64,000 nucleotides of DNA from Candidatus Onthenecus intestinigallinarum (GTDB lineage: Bacteria; Bacillota; Clostridia; Christensenellales; Aristaeellaceae): assembly GCA_018713325.1 (NCBI GenBank), contig DVFJ01000005.1, forward strand, positions 1-64,000. The letters run 5' to 3'. Under the pieces are notes generated by a model, which was not told the origin of the DNA, did no database searches, and worked only from the letters and a program-made list of their open reading frames with translations. The translations under genes and the position numbers were made by a program. Positions 32,705 to 41,600 of this stretch are shown in pieces (the first letter of the stretch is position 1; every line of letters starts with the position of its first letter).

Positions 32705-33337
32705 ATGGACGATACCCACGAGCGCCTGACCCCGGACGAGGCCGTCGAGCCGGCCGCGCCCGACGCGCCCGAGACCGAAACGCCCGAGGACGACGTGCCC
32801 GCGGAGAAGCGCGCCTTTTGGGAGACCGCCAGCGAGGCCGTGCACGCGCAGGCCCGCCAGCGCCATTACCTGACGCTGACCGACCTGTGCGCCCAGACGG
32901 AGAAGGAGCGCGACGAGGCCCGCGCGCTGATGGAGGAGGCCCGCACGCGCCCCGAGTATGCCGACGTGTACGTCTACGAGGGCGCGAAGGATCTGTACTA
33001 CTACATCTATCCGGAGCTGGCGCACAACTACGTGCGCGGCGTGGCCATGGCGCAGGAAAACGACCTGCCGCGCATCATCGCGGAGGTCGTGCGCTACGAG
33101 TCCAAGACGTACCCGCGCGCCACGGACATCAAGACGTTCACGCGCTTTCCGTACCACTATACGGTCATCCAGGTGCGGCGCATGCTCGAGCGCATGGCGC
33201 GCCAGAGCGAATATGCCGACCTGGAGCGCTACACCAGCGGGCAGAAGAACGAGTACATCTTCTCCACCCGCCACCTCAGCCGCCGCTATGCGGCCTTCCT
33301 GGTCGAGCAGAGCGAGGACAAGCGCCTCTGGATGTGA
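32705..33337 (+). CDS. YdhW-position hypothetical protein
   Basis: This 210-aa soluble protein starts at ATG 32705 with AGGGAGG upstream. I do not recognise a characterised domain. The N-terminus is Pro/Glu/Asp-rich (about 1-35) and the rest is helical with many Tyr (YVYEGAKDLYYYIYPELAHNYVRGVAMAQEND). Its place directly after ydhY-ydhV and its size match YdhW (about 215 aa) of the E. coli ydhYVWXUT operon, so a role in maturation or partnering of the molybdoenzyme is plausible. YdhX, YdhU and YdhT counterparts are absent. Confidence 0.65.
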   Translation: MDDTHERLTPDEAVEPAAPDAPETETPEDDVPAEKRAFWETASEAVHAQARQRHYLTLTDLCAQTEKERDEARALMEEARTRPEYADVYVYEGAKDLYYYIYPELAHNYVRGVAMAQENDLPRIIAEVVRYESKTYPRATDIKTFTRFPYHYTVIQVRRMLERMARQSEYADLERYTSGQKNEYIFSTRHLSRRYAAFLVEQSEDKRLWM

Positions 33338-33365
33338 ACCCGGCGCACACGGCCGCGCGTGCCGA

Positions 33366-33394
33366 TTGACACGCGCGTCTTTTCGTGCTACAGT
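33366..33394 (+). promoter_or_regulatory. Promoter of the nitroreductase gene
   Basis: A perfect TTGACA and TACAGT are 17 bp apart. The start of transcription near 33401 rules out the ORF-track start at 33385. Confidence 0.8.
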
Positions 33395-33432
33395 ATATTC
33401 GCCCGATTACTTCGGAGGGAATGAAGCCGAGC

Positions 33433-34149
33433 ATGTTTGAAATCAAGATTGAAAAGCGTTGGTGCGACGCCGTCTACGCCCGCACCTCCGTGCGCACCTT
33501 CACCGCCGCGCCTACCGACGAGCAGCTTGACCGCCTCGGCGAGGCCGCGCGCAAGTTCTCCTGGCAGGGCATCCGCATCCGCCTCTTCCGCGGCCCCGGC
33601 CTGCGCGCCCCCATCCGCGGCACCAACGTCTATGCCGTCATCCTGCGCCGCAAGTCCGCGCCCGAGGAGCTCATGGGCTTCTACGGCGAGGCCTTCGTGC
33701 TCGAGGCCGTCAGCATGGGCCTGGGCACCTGCTGGCTGGGCGCATCCTATTACAAGGGCGTCGTGCAGACCGCCGTCAAGCCCGGCCCTGACGAGCTGGT
33801 CGGCATCGTCATCGCCCTGGGCCAGTGCGCCGAGCAGACCTTCGCCCCCAAGCGCCGCGCGCTCGAGGACCTCACCGGCCTGCAGCCCGACGCCCTCGCC
33901 GCGCTCCAGCCCTGGCAGCGCGCCGCGCTCGACGCCGCCCGCGTCGCGCCCAGCGCCATGAACCAGCAGCCCTGGCGCTTCTCCGCACAGGATGGCTGCG
34001 TCGGCATCCTGCCCCGCCCGTCCTTCCTCACGCGCAAGTATGCGCCCATCGACTGCGGCATCGCCATGCTACACCTGGCCGTCGGCGCGTACAGCGCCGG
34101 GCACGAGGGCGTCTGGCGCTCCGTTGAGACCGGCTACACCTACCGCTGA
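33433..34149 (+). CDS. Nitroreductase-fold protein (TM1586 type)
   Basis: This protein of about 238 aa belongs to the nitroreductase superfamily in its duplicated, monomer-like form: the N-terminal half has RRxSVRTF-like YARTSVRTFTAAPT and GLGTCWLG, and the C-terminal half has VAPSAMNQQPWRF and DCGIAMLHLAVGA. FMN binding and NAD(P)H-dependent reduction are the family's usual activities. The start is either ATG 33421 (too close to GGAGGG) or ATG 33433 (13 nt away); I chose the latter because the protein core begins there. It has its own promoter, so it is not necessarily part of the ydh operon. Confidence 0.82.
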   Translation: MFEIKIEKRWCDAVYARTSVRTFTAAPTDEQLDRLGEAARKFSWQGIRIRLFRGPGLRAPIRGTNVYAVILRRKSAPEELMGFYGEAFVLEAVSMGLGTCWLGASYYKGVVQTAVKPGPDELVGIVIALGQCAEQTFAPKRRALEDLTGLQPDALAALQPWQRAALDAARVAPSAMNQQPWRFSAQDGCVGILPRPSFLTRKYAPIDCGIAMLHLAVGAYSAGHEGVWRSVETGYTYR

Positions 34150-34574
34150 CCAGGGGACTTTGTCCCCTGGACCCCTAGCAGGGGAACATTGTCCCCCTGC
34201 ACCCCATACCACGGGCCGCGCAAGGCGCGGCCCTTTTGCTTTGGGCGAAAGTCAGGCGAGGAAAGCGGGCACTCTACAGGCAGAAGCATGGGCGCGGGGG
34301 AAGGGGCAGTATAGGATGCGCCCCGCTCTCCCCACAGGGCCGAGCGTAGCGCAGGCCCTGGCTGGTGGGGGTGCAGGACGACACTGTCCCCCTGTCGGGG
34401 GGCCCGGGGGCAGCGCCCCCGGGAGGCCTCCCCTGTGGCGCGGCGCTCTACAGCCCCGACAGAAAGGATGCGCCCCGCTCCCCACAGGGCCGAGCGTAGC
34501 GCAGGCCCTGGCGGCGGGGTGCAGGGGGACACTGTCCCCCTGCCGGGGGTCCAGGGGGCAGCGCCCCCTGGGGG
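34150..34574. repeat. Composite intergenic repeat block, partly duplicated
   Basis: No gene is supported. Modules include CCAGGGGACTTTGTCCCCTGG, GCAGGGGAACATTGTCCCCCTGC, terminator hairpin GGGCCGCGC-AAG-GCGCGGCCC plus TTTT (34213-34237), GGGCCGAGCGTAGCGCAGGCCC twice (about 34340 and 34489) and GGGGGCAGCGCCCCC twice. A sub-block of about 150 bp, from GGATGCGCCCCGCTC to GGCAGCGCC, occurs twice in tandem (from 34315 and from 34466). Confidence 0.85.
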
Positions 34575-34575
34575 C

Positions 34576-34604
34576 TTGACGGGAAAAGGGTTTCCTGCTA
34601 TCCT
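34576..34604 (+). promoter_or_regulatory. Promoter of the alpha-galactosidase gene
   Basis: TTGACG and TATCCT are 17 bp apart, starting right at the edge of the repeat block and about 47 nt before the start codon. Confidence 0.65.
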
Positions 34605-34650
34605 ATGCGCAGAGGCCGCGAACGGCCAGGAAGGAAAGGAAGGGAAGGAC

Positions 34651-36831
34651 ATGCCCATCCATGTGGACAAGGCAAAGGGGCGCTTTCACCTGCAGGGGAA
34701 GGCCATGAGCCTGATCCTGGAGCGGGGCGAGCTGCCGGACGGCACGCATCCGCTGCTGATGACCTATTACGGGGCGCGCCTGGAGGCGGACGAGGTGCCG
34801 GGCACGCCGCTGGGGGCGAAGGATCTGGCGTCCTTTGATACGGCGAATGCGGTGCTGCCGTTTGCCGCGCCGGGGGAGCGCTGCGGCGACTTCCGGCCCG
34901 CGATGATCGGCGCGCAGACCGCATCGGGCCGGTACGCGACGCGCCTGTCGCTGTGCGGACATGAGACGCGGCAGGGCAAGGAGCCGCTGCCGGGGCTGCC
35001 CGCGACGTATGTCGAGGCGCCGGACGAGGCGGAGACGATCGCCTTTGCGCTCGAGGACGCGCTGACCGGGCTGCGCGTGCGGCTGTCGTATACGCTGTTT
35101 GCGCAGGTGGACGCCGTGGCCGTCAGCGTGCGGGCCGAGAACGCGGGCGAGGAGCCGATGTGGCTGACGCGCTGCATGAGCGTGGCGATCAGCCTGCAGG
35201 GGCAGTATGACGCGCTGCACCTGCACGGCGCATGGGCGAAGGAGCGGCAGGTCGAGCGCATCGGGCCGATGCACGGCGAGCGCGCGATCCGCTCGGCGCG
35301 CGGCGCGAGCGGCCACCAGCACAACCCGTTCATGGCGCTGCTCTCGCGGGACGCGACGGAGCACACGGGCGACGCGTACGGCATCAGCCTGGTGTACAGC
35401 GGCGACTTCTGCATCACCGCGGACCAGGACGCCTATGGCCAGACGCGCGCGGTCTGCGGGCTGAACCCGGATACGTTCCGCTGGAAGCTGGAGCCGGGCG
35501 AGGCGTTCCAGACGCCCGAGGCGGTGCTCGCCTACAGCCCGGACGGGCTGAACGGCATGTCGCAGATCTACCACCGTCTGTACCGCACGCGGCTGTGCCG
35601 CGGGCCGTGGCGCGACCGCGAGCGGCCGGTGCTGATCAACAACTGGGAGGCGACGTACTTCGGGTTTGACCACGAGAAGATCCTGCGCATCGCGAAGGCG
35701 GCGGCGGAGCTGGGCGTGGAGCTGTTCGTGCTCGACGACGGCTGGTTCGGCCGGCGCGACAACGACGACTGCTCGCTGGGCGACTGGGTGGAGGACCGGC
35801 GCAAGCTGCCGCGCGGGCTCAAGGGCCTGGCGGAGGACGTGCAGGCGCTGGGCCTGCGCTTCGGCCTGTGGTTTGAGCCGGAGATGATCTCGCCGGACTC
35901 CGACCTGTGCCGCGCGCACCCGGACTGGGTGCTGCACGCGCCGGGGCGCTTCGCCACGCAGGCGCGCAACCAGTGGATCCTGGACATGGGCCGGCCCGAG
36001 GTGCAGGACCACGTCATCGAGGCTGTCAGCCGCGTGCTGCGCAGCGCGCCGATCTCCTACGTCAAGTGGGACATGAACCGCAACTTCGCCGAGACGGGCG
36101 CGGACTGGCTGCCCGCCGACCGGCAGGGCGAGGTCGCCCACCGCTACATGCTCGGCGTCTATCGCGTGATGGAGGCCGTGACCGGCGCGTTCCCGGACGT
36201 GCTGTTCGAATCCTGCTCCGGCGGCGGCGGCCGGTTCGACCCCGGCATGCTCTACTACATGCCCCAGACCTGGACCAGCGACGACACCGACGCCGGCGAG
36301 CGCATGAAGATCCAGTATGGCACCAGCGTCGTCTACCCCGCCAGCGCGATGGGCGCGCACGTGTCCGCAGTGCCCAACCATCAGATCGGGCGCGTGACCT
36401 CCATGCGCGTGCGCGGCGAGGTGGCGATGAGCGGCAATTTCGGCTATGAGCTGGACCTGTCGCGCCAGACGCCGGAGGACCTGGACGTCATCCGCGAGCA
36501 GATCGCGCGCGTCAAGCAGATCCGCCGCGTGACGCAGCAGGGCGTGTTCACGCGCCTGCTCAGCCCGTTCGAGGGCAACGTCTGCGCTTGGCAGTTCGCG
36601 CTGGACGACACGGTCGTGCTCTTCGCGTTCGTCACCGCGCAGAAGGCCAACCCCGAGCTGTGCCGCGTGCGCATGCGCGGCGTGCCCGCCGGACGCTGGC
36701 GCGACGAGGACGACGGCCGCGTCTATGACGCCTCCGTGCTCGAGCGCGCCGGGCTGCCGTTCATCGTGCCCGGCGGCGAGCGCCTGGGCGACTACACCGG
36801 CATGGTGCGCGTGCTGCGCCGCGCCGACTGA
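34651..36831 (+). CDS. Alpha-galactosidase, GH36
   Basis: This 726-aa enzyme hydrolyses terminal alpha-galactosides such as melibiose and raffinose sugars. An N-terminal beta-supersandwich domain (about 1-330) precedes the catalytic barrel: FVLDDGWFG, GLWFEPEMIS, the nucleophile D474 in YVKWDMNR, SCSGGGGRFD and the acid/base Asp in TSDDTDAGER (about 543-546). Length matches family GH36 (about 720-740). No signal peptide is present, so it acts inside the cell on imported sugars. I chose ATG 34651 (GGAAGG upstream) because the ORF-track N-terminus is translated repeat DNA. No sugar transporter is adjacent. Confidence 0.95.
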   Translation: MPIHVDKAKGRFHLQGKAMSLILERGELPDGTHPLLMTYYGARLEADEVPGTPLGAKDLASFDTANAVLPFAAPGERCGDFRPAMIGAQTASGRYATRLSLCGHETRQGKEPLPGLPATYVEAPDEAETIAFALEDALTGLRVRLSYTLFAQVDAVAVSVRAENAGEEPMWLTRCMSVAISLQGQYDALHLHGAWAKERQVERIGPMHGERAIRSARGASGHQHNPFMALLSRDATEHTGDAYGISLVYSGDFCITADQDAYGQTRAVCGLNPDTFRWKLEPGEAFQTPEAVLAYSPDGLNGMSQIYHRLYRTRLCRGPWRDRERPVLINNWEATYFGFDHEKILRIAKAAAELGVELFVLDDGWFGRRDNDDCSLGDWVEDRRKLPRGLKGLAEDVQALGLRFGLWFEPEMISPDSDLCRAHPDWVLHAPGRFATQARNQWILDMGRPEVQDHVIEAVSRVLRSAPISYVKWDMNRNFAETGADWLPADRQGEVAHRYMLGVYRVMEAVTGAFPDVLFESCSGGGGRFDPGMLYYMPQTWTSDDTDAGERMKIQYGTSVVYPASAMGAHVSAVPNHQIGRVTSMRVRGEVAMSGNFGYELDLSRQTPEDLDVIREQIARVKQIRRVTQQGVFTRLLSPFEGNVCAWQFALDDTVVLFAFVTAQKANPELCRVRMRGVPAGRWRDEDDGRVYDASVLERAGLPFIVPGGERLGDYTGMVRVLRRAD

Positions 36832-36853
36832 ATCCCCAAAAAAACAAAAAAAC

Positions 36854-36887
36854 AGGCCCCGCGTCCGTCTCTCACGGCGCGGGGCCT
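36854..36887 (-). terminator. Terminator between convergent alpha-galactosidase and MATE genes
   Basis: AGGCCCCGCG and CGCGGGGCCT form a 10-bp stem. On the minus strand the hairpin is followed by a run of Ts (TTTTTTTGTTTTTTT), a strong terminator for the MATE gene. It probably also slows plus-strand transcription. Confidence 0.85.
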
Positions 36888-36896
36888 TCGCCTGTC

Positions 36897-38291
36897 CTAT
36901 GGATTGTTCGCCGCGCGCAGGCCCTGCTCGGTCACGGGATGGATCCAGCGATCCCGCAGGAAGTAGCGCAGCGCGAAGAACGTCTTCACGACGTCCTCGC
37001 TGAGCAGCATGATGAGATACACCGCCACGAACGGCAGGCGCAGCACCATGCCGCACAGGAACGTCAGCGGCAGCGCGATGCACCACACGCACACCGTATC
37101 CAGGATGACGCCGATGCGCGTGTCGCCGCCCGCGCGGAACACGCCGACGATCGTGATGTAGGGGACATTGCGCAGGCCGATCTCCAGCCCGTAGAGCAGC
37201 ACGATCTGCCGCGTCAGGCCGCGCACGCCCTCCGACACGTTGAACAGCGACAGCAGCGGCGTGCGCAGCGCGATCAGCGCCAGGCCGACCGTCACCGACA
37301 TGGCCGTCATCAGCACGGTGAAGCGCCGCGCGTCCAGCCGCGCGCGCGCAAAGTCGCCCGCGCCGATCCGCTTGCCGATCAGCACCGAGCACGCATGGCA
37401 CAGCCCCACGAAGAACACGAACGCCAGGTTCTCCACCGTGCGGAAGATCGTCAGCGCCGCGTAGTTATCCGTGCCCATGTGCCCGTAGATCATGTTATAG
37501 CCCGTCGTGCCCAGCGCCCACATGCCCTCATTCACCAGCGCGGGCAGGCTGATCGCCAGGAAGTGGCGCAGAAACGCCCCATCCCATGCGAACATCCGCC
37601 GCGGCGGCATGCGCAGCATCGTGCGCCGTCCCAGCGCCGCGCCGTAGAGCACCGCCACGTTCACCCAGGCCGCAATGGCCGTCGCAATCGCCGCGCCGCG
37701 CAGGCCCATCGCCGGCGCGCCGAAGCGCCCGAAGATCAGCGCATAGTTGAGCAGCGCGTTCGTCAGCACCGAGCACAGCGACGCCACCACCGGCAGGCGC
37801 ACTTCCTCCGTGGAGCGCAGCAGCGTGCTCGCCGCCTGGCTCAGCGCCAGCGCCACATACGAAAAGCACGCCGCCGTCAGGTAGCTGCAGCCCTGCTCGA
37901 TGACCACCGGGTCCTTGGTGAACAGGCGCATCACAAACCCCGGCGCCAGCAGGCCCACGCCCGTGAAGAGCAGCGCCGGCGCCAGCGCGCCCACCAGCAG
38001 CAGCCCGAACGTGCGCTGGATGCCGCGCACATCCCGCACGCCCCAGTACTGCGCCAGGAACACCGACGCGCCGCTGTTTACGCCGAAGAACAGGATGTTC
38101 ATCACCCATGACCACTGGCCCGCCATGCCGACCGCCGCCAGCGGCACGTCGCCCAGCGAGCCGATCATCACCGTATCCACCAGCGTGAACGACGAGAGCA
38201 GCAGGTTTTGCAGCGCGATCGGAATCGCCAGCCGCAGCGCCGAGCGCCAGAAGCCCCGGTCCGCGAACAACGACTTCACCTTCTGTTGCAT
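36897..38291 (-). CDS. MATE-family efflux protein
   Basis: This 464-aa, 12-helix protein starts at ATG 38291 with AGAAAGGAG upstream; the 502-aa ORF adds translated repeat sequence (MSGEGILPRPGSGAAPRGAP). Family features include LAIPIALQNLLLSSFTLVDTVMIGSLGD, SLPALVNEGMWALGTTGYNMIYGHMG and GVFRAGGDTRIG. It is a single-gene unit with its own terminator and is the third MATE in the window. Confidence 0.9.
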   Translation of the reverse strand: MQQKVKSLFADRGFWRSALRLAIPIALQNLLLSSFTLVDTVMIGSLGDVPLAAVGMAGQWSWVMNILFFGVNSGASVFLAQYWGVRDVRGIQRTFGLLLVGALAPALLFTGVGLLAPGFVMRLFTKDPVVIEQGCSYLTAACFSYVALALSQAASTLLRSTEEVRLPVVASLCSVLTNALLNYALIFGRFGAPAMGLRGAAIATAIAAWVNVAVLYGAALGRRTMLRMPPRRMFAWDGAFLRHFLAISLPALVNEGMWALGTTGYNMIYGHMGTDNYAALTIFRTVENLAFVFFVGLCHACSVLIGKRIGAGDFARARLDARRFTVLMTAMSVTVGLALIALRTPLLSLFNVSEGVRGLTRQIVLLYGLEIGLRNVPYITIVGVFRAGGDTRIGVILDTVCVWCIALPLTFLCGMVLRLPFVAVYLIMLLSEDVVKTFFALRYFLRDRWIHPVTEQGLRAANNP

Positions 38292-38591
38292 GTGAAAGCT
38301 TCTCCTTTCTCCCAGGGCCACCCGGGGCGCCGCCCCGGACCCGGTCGGGGCCCCCCGGGGCGCTGCCCCGGACCCCGGTCGGGGGAGGATGCCCTCCCCC
38401 GACACCCCCGCACAACGGGCCGCGCGATGCGCGGCCCTTGGTGACGGGATGCAAAAAATCTGTCCGCCGCGTCGTTCCCCTGGCGGCGGGGTGCAGGGGA
38501 GTCCGTCCGCCGCGTCGTTCCCCTGGCGGCGGGGTGCAGGGGAGGCACTGCCTCCCCTGCCGGGGGGTCCCGGGGGGCAGAGCCCCCCGGG
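38292..38591. repeat. Composite intergenic repeat block with internal tandem copy
   Basis: No gene is supported. GGGGCGCCGCCCC, GGGGCGCTGCCCC, hairpin GGGCCGCGC-GAT-GCGCGGCCC (38417-38437), a 49-bp tandem duplication of GTCCGCCGCGTCGTTCCCCTGGCGGCGGGGTGCAGGGGA type (about 38460 and 38505) and GGGGGGCAGAGCCCCCC are visible. Confidence 0.8.
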
Positions 38592-39641
38592 TCACTCGGA
38601 GGCGGGCTTGCGCTCGGCCAGGCGGTAGACCGACTCCATGAGCATCTTGAGCTGGCCCTCGTCGGGGACCTCGCCCTCGCTGAGCGCCAGGCCGGCCAGC
38701 GCAAAGTGGACGATGGCGTAATAGTTGAACCCGTCGGGCCGGCGGGCGCGCAGCCACAGGCGGCCAAAGGAGATGATGCGCTCGCGCTGAGCGCGCAGCA
38801 GCTCGTCCAGCTCGTGAATGTAGCGAATGCCCTGGAAGGCGAGCTTCTGGGGCACCTTCTGGCGCACGAGGAACTCGGGATCGAACGTCATGGGCAGGCC
38901 CTGACCCTCGGCGATGGCGGCGTTGATCTCGCGCACGGTCTCGGAGGTGTCGAGGTAGCGGCGCAGGGAGGTAAGGTTGATGTCGGTCTTGAGCACGCGC
39001 TCGATGCGGTCGATGGAGTGGTTGTAGCGGTCGACCTCGTCGCGCACGTTGCAAAACTCCTCGTCCAGCAGCTCCAGCGCGGCGGAGAGGCGCGAGAGGC
39101 GGCGGCGGACGATGCGGGGGATCTCGAAGTCGTTCTTGTAGCCCAGGCCGTGCTCGATCTCGGCCCAGGCGTGCTGCAGCACCGTGCGGATCTGGATCTC
39201 GAACGGGATGTCGCCATAGGCCTGATACTCGGCCAGCTGCACGCGCGCGCCGGAGAAGCGCACGATCAGGTGCAGGGAGTTGTAGCCAAAGTCGACGGCC
39301 TCCTGATGCTTGCGCCGGCGCTCGACGACCTCGAGCACGTCGAACTCGCGGGAGATGAGGTCGCGCACGCGGTCGACATCATCCTCAAAGAGCGTGATGA
39401 TGCGGCAGCCGATGACGTCGGTGATCTCGGCCAGGCGGGTGTACTTGTGCTTGAAGCGCACCTTGCGCCGCAGCGTCTCCTCGCCCTTGATGCGCACGGA
39501 GAGATTGGAGATCGACACGCCCTCGCGGGCGATGAGCGTGAGCAGGATGTCCTGCAGATCCTTGGCCATGTGCGCGAACAGCTCGCGCCGCTGGGCAAAC
39601 TCGGCCATGATCTGCGCTTCAAAGGGTTCGGGCGCGTCCAC
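38592..39641 (-). CDS. RelA/SpoT-domain alarmone synthetase (no hydrolase domain)
   Basis: This 349-aa protein has a single RelA/SpoT nucleotidyltransferase domain (about 40-190): SNLSVRIKGEETLRRKVRFKHKY, DVIGCRIITLFEDDVDRV, FGYNSLHLIVRFS and FEIQIRTVLQHAWAEIEHGLGYK. It has no HD hydrolase, TGS or ACT domain, so it is a stand-alone (p)ppGpp synthetase-like protein with an extra C-terminal helical region of about 150 residues. I use GTG 39641, with GGAGG 8 nt upstream. It begins 33 nt after the L,D-transpeptidase gene stop and is probably co-transcribed with it. Confidence 0.82.
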   Translation of the reverse strand: MDAPEPFEAQIMAEFAQRRELFAHMAKDLQDILLTLIAREGVSISNLSVRIKGEETLRRKVRFKHKYTRLAEITDVIGCRIITLFEDDVDRVRDLISREFDVLEVVERRRKHQEAVDFGYNSLHLIVRFSGARVQLAEYQAYGDIPFEIQIRTVLQHAWAEIEHGLGYKNDFEIPRIVRRRLSRLSAALELLDEEFCNVRDEVDRYNHSIDRIERVLKTDINLTSLRRYLDTSETVREINAAIAEGQGLPMTFDPEFLVRQKVPQKLAFQGIRYIHELDELLRAQRERIISFGRLWLRARRPDGFNYYAIVHFALAGLALSEGEVPDEGQLKMLMESVYRLAERKPASE

Positions 39642-39674
39642 AGCATTCGCCTCCGTATACCGTGAAATGGGGGA

Positions 39675-41450
39675 TCAGATGTCGTCCTCGCGCGGGTCGC
39701 CGTCGATGGCCTCGCCGGCCTCATCGCCGCTGCCGAGGATCTCGGCGGGGATCTCCACGCCCGCGGCCTCGATGCCCGCGATCTCCTCAGCGGTCAGGTA
39801 GCCCTCGGGGATCTCCGCGCCGATGGACACGGCGGTGTTGACCCAGTTTTGCAGGATGGTCTCCTTGCGCTGGGGCGCGCCGCAGTCGGGGCAGGGGGTC
39901 AGCTCGTCAAAGGGCGGGGTGTTCAGGTCGCCATAGGTGAAGTCGCCCGTCAGCGGCAGGAAGCGCTGCTTGACGTTGGGGCACTCGGCCACGGTGTGGT
40001 ACATGCTGCCGCCGTCCGGGTTGCGGTACAGCTGCAGGTCGTCCGAGGGGATCTCCGGCGCGGGCATGGTGCGGCCCCTGTCGTCCCAGATCAGCACCTT
40101 GGTGTTGCGCTTGAGGTGATCCCACAGCCAATGCATGTTCTGGCCCTCTTCATTGCGCGCGCGCTGCACGCGGATGCAGCCGTGGCTCGCCTTCGTGCCC
40201 AGGTAGGGCTCGAAGTAGGAATACATGCGCGTGACGCCGTCGCCGCCCTTCTTGTAGGGCACCTCGTGGATCAGGATGCCGCTGTTGATGCGCAGCGCCA
40301 GGTCGCAGTACATGGTGCCCGAGCCGGAACCGCTGACGAACTCGCCCACCCAGCTGACGACGAAGAACTCGCCCGCGGGCGTCTCGTTGCACAGCTCCGT
40401 GCTCGTGTTGCGGCCGGTGGAGCACAGCAACTCGCCGATGATCTTGCCATCCTCAAAGATGTAGAGCGTCTGCGTCAGTTTGTCGATGAGCAGCGCATAC
40501 TTGTCCGACGGCGCGACCTCCTTGAGCAGGCTCGTGCGCACATAGCCCTGAATGCGCTTGGCGTTGAGCGACTCGACATGGCTGCTCTCCAGGATCAGGC
40601 CGTCGTTGGAGTACGCCTCCACGAGCGTATAGCCGTCCTCATCGCCGGAGAGCACGTTCACGCCCTGCGACGTGCCGTGCAGCTCGCCCGCGATGTTCGT
40701 GCGCGGCGTCAGCGACGCGCCCGCCTCGAACGTCGCGTAGACGTGCTCGCGCTCGCCCTTGTCCAGCACGGTCATCGGCTGCATCATGATGTCCCAGATC
40801 GCCTGCTGATGGTCCGGGTCGGTCAGGTCGTAGTCGTCCGGGTCCATGTCCCAGAAGCTCGAGGCCGTCGGCACAGGCCGGCGCGTCGGCTCCGGCGTGG
40901 CCGTCGGCGCGGGCGAGGGCGTCGGCTCCGGCTCCAGCGGCGCCGCCGAGCTGCCCGTCACCTCAAAGGCCACCACCTGCGCGACGGATTCCAGCCCCTG
41001 CGCGTCGATCAGCTGCAGCACAATGCCCCACATGCCGTTGGACAGCGGCGCATCCTCCGAGACATAGCCGTCCCACGTCAGCCGGCCCAGGCCCTCCTCG
41101 ACCGGCAGCTTGCCCAGCTCCGCGTAGAACGCGCCGTCCGCCAGGCTGATGAGCGTCGCCGTCACCGTGCCCGCCACGCTCGACTGAAACTCCACATACC
41201 ACTCCTCGCCCGGCATCAGCACCGAGTCCTCCGCCAGGATCTCCGTGAGCGTGGGCAGCTCCGGCGTGGCCGTGGGCGTCGCCGTCGGCGCGGCCGTAGG
41301 TGCGGCCGTGGGCTCGACCGCCTCGGCCTCCTCGGCCGCGGCGGACTGGATGGGCAGGCCGGAGAAGAAGGAGTCGTCCTCCGCCGCGGCGGGCAGCAGC
41401 GCCGCGCACAGCATCAGGCACAGGAGCAGAGAAAAGATGCGTTTTGCCAT
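39675..41450 (-). CDS. Secreted L,D-transpeptidase (YkuD) with SH3-like domain
   Basis: This 591-aa exported protein crosslinks peptidoglycan or attaches protein to it. A signal peptide (about 1-23) and a Pro/Thr/Ala stalk (PTAAPTAAPTATPTATP) precede a beta-rich domain, a second Pro-rich linker, an SH3-like region (ASLTPRTNIAGELHGTSQGVNVLSGDEDGYTLVEAYS) and the YkuD domain (KYALLIDKLTQTLYIFEDGK ... SHGCIRV, C425). The C-terminus has a Cys motif (HTVAECPNVKQRF, CPDC) that may bind metal, and an acidic tail. Confidence 0.88.
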   Translation of the reverse strand: MAKRIFSLLLCLMLCAALLPAAAEDDSFFSGLPIQSAAAEEAEAVEPTAAPTAAPTATPTATPELPTLTEILAEDSVLMPGEEWYVEFQSSVAGTVTATLISLADGAFYAELGKLPVEEGLGRLTWDGYVSEDAPLSNGMWGIVLQLIDAQGLESVAQVVAFEVTGSSAAPLEPEPTPSPAPTATPEPTRRPVPTASSFWDMDPDDYDLTDPDHQQAIWDIMMQPMTVLDKGEREHVYATFEAGASLTPRTNIAGELHGTSQGVNVLSGDEDGYTLVEAYSNDGLILESSHVESLNAKRIQGYVRTSLLKEVAPSDKYALLIDKLTQTLYIFEDGKIIGELLCSTGRNTSTELCNETPAGEFFVVSWVGEFVSGSGSGTMYCDLALRINSGILIHEVPYKKGGDGVTRMYSYFEPYLGTKASHGCIRVQRARNEEGQNMHWLWDHLKRNTKVLIWDDRGRTMPAPEIPSDDLQLYRNPDGGSMYHTVAECPNVKQRFLPLTGDFTYGDLNTPPFDELTPCPDCGAPQRKETILQNWVNTAVSIGAEIPEGYLTAEEIAGIEAAGVEIPAEILGSGDEAGEAIDGDPREDDI

Positions 41451-41509
41451 CGGGAAACCTCCGTCAGATGATCGTCAAAGCGGCGAATCGCCGCGTGCGC
41501 ACACGGTTC

Positions 41510-41538
41510 ATTATAACACAACCGCGGCACAGGCTCAA
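41510..41538 (-). promoter_or_regulatory. Promoter of the L,D-transpeptidase / alarmone synthetase genes
   Basis: The minus strand has TTGAGC, a 17-bp spacer and TATAAT. Confidence 0.7.
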
Positions 41539-41559
41539 GGGGCGGGGGACGCCTCACGC

Positions 41560-41588
41560 AAAAAGCCGCCCCCCGCACGGGGGGCGGC
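41560..41588 (-). terminator. Terminator after the zinc-ribbon gene
   Basis: The minus strand reads GCCGCCCCCC-GTGC-GGGGGGCGGC followed by TTTTTG: a 10-bp stem with U-run just after the stop at 41601. Confidence 0.88.
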
Positions 41589-41600
41589 AGGGGATCGGGC

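Noticed and set aside
34435-34650. N-terminal extension of the alpha-galactosidase ORF
   Set aside because: It translates repeat modules (GGVQGDTVPLPGVQGAAPPGG) and lies upstream of the promoter.
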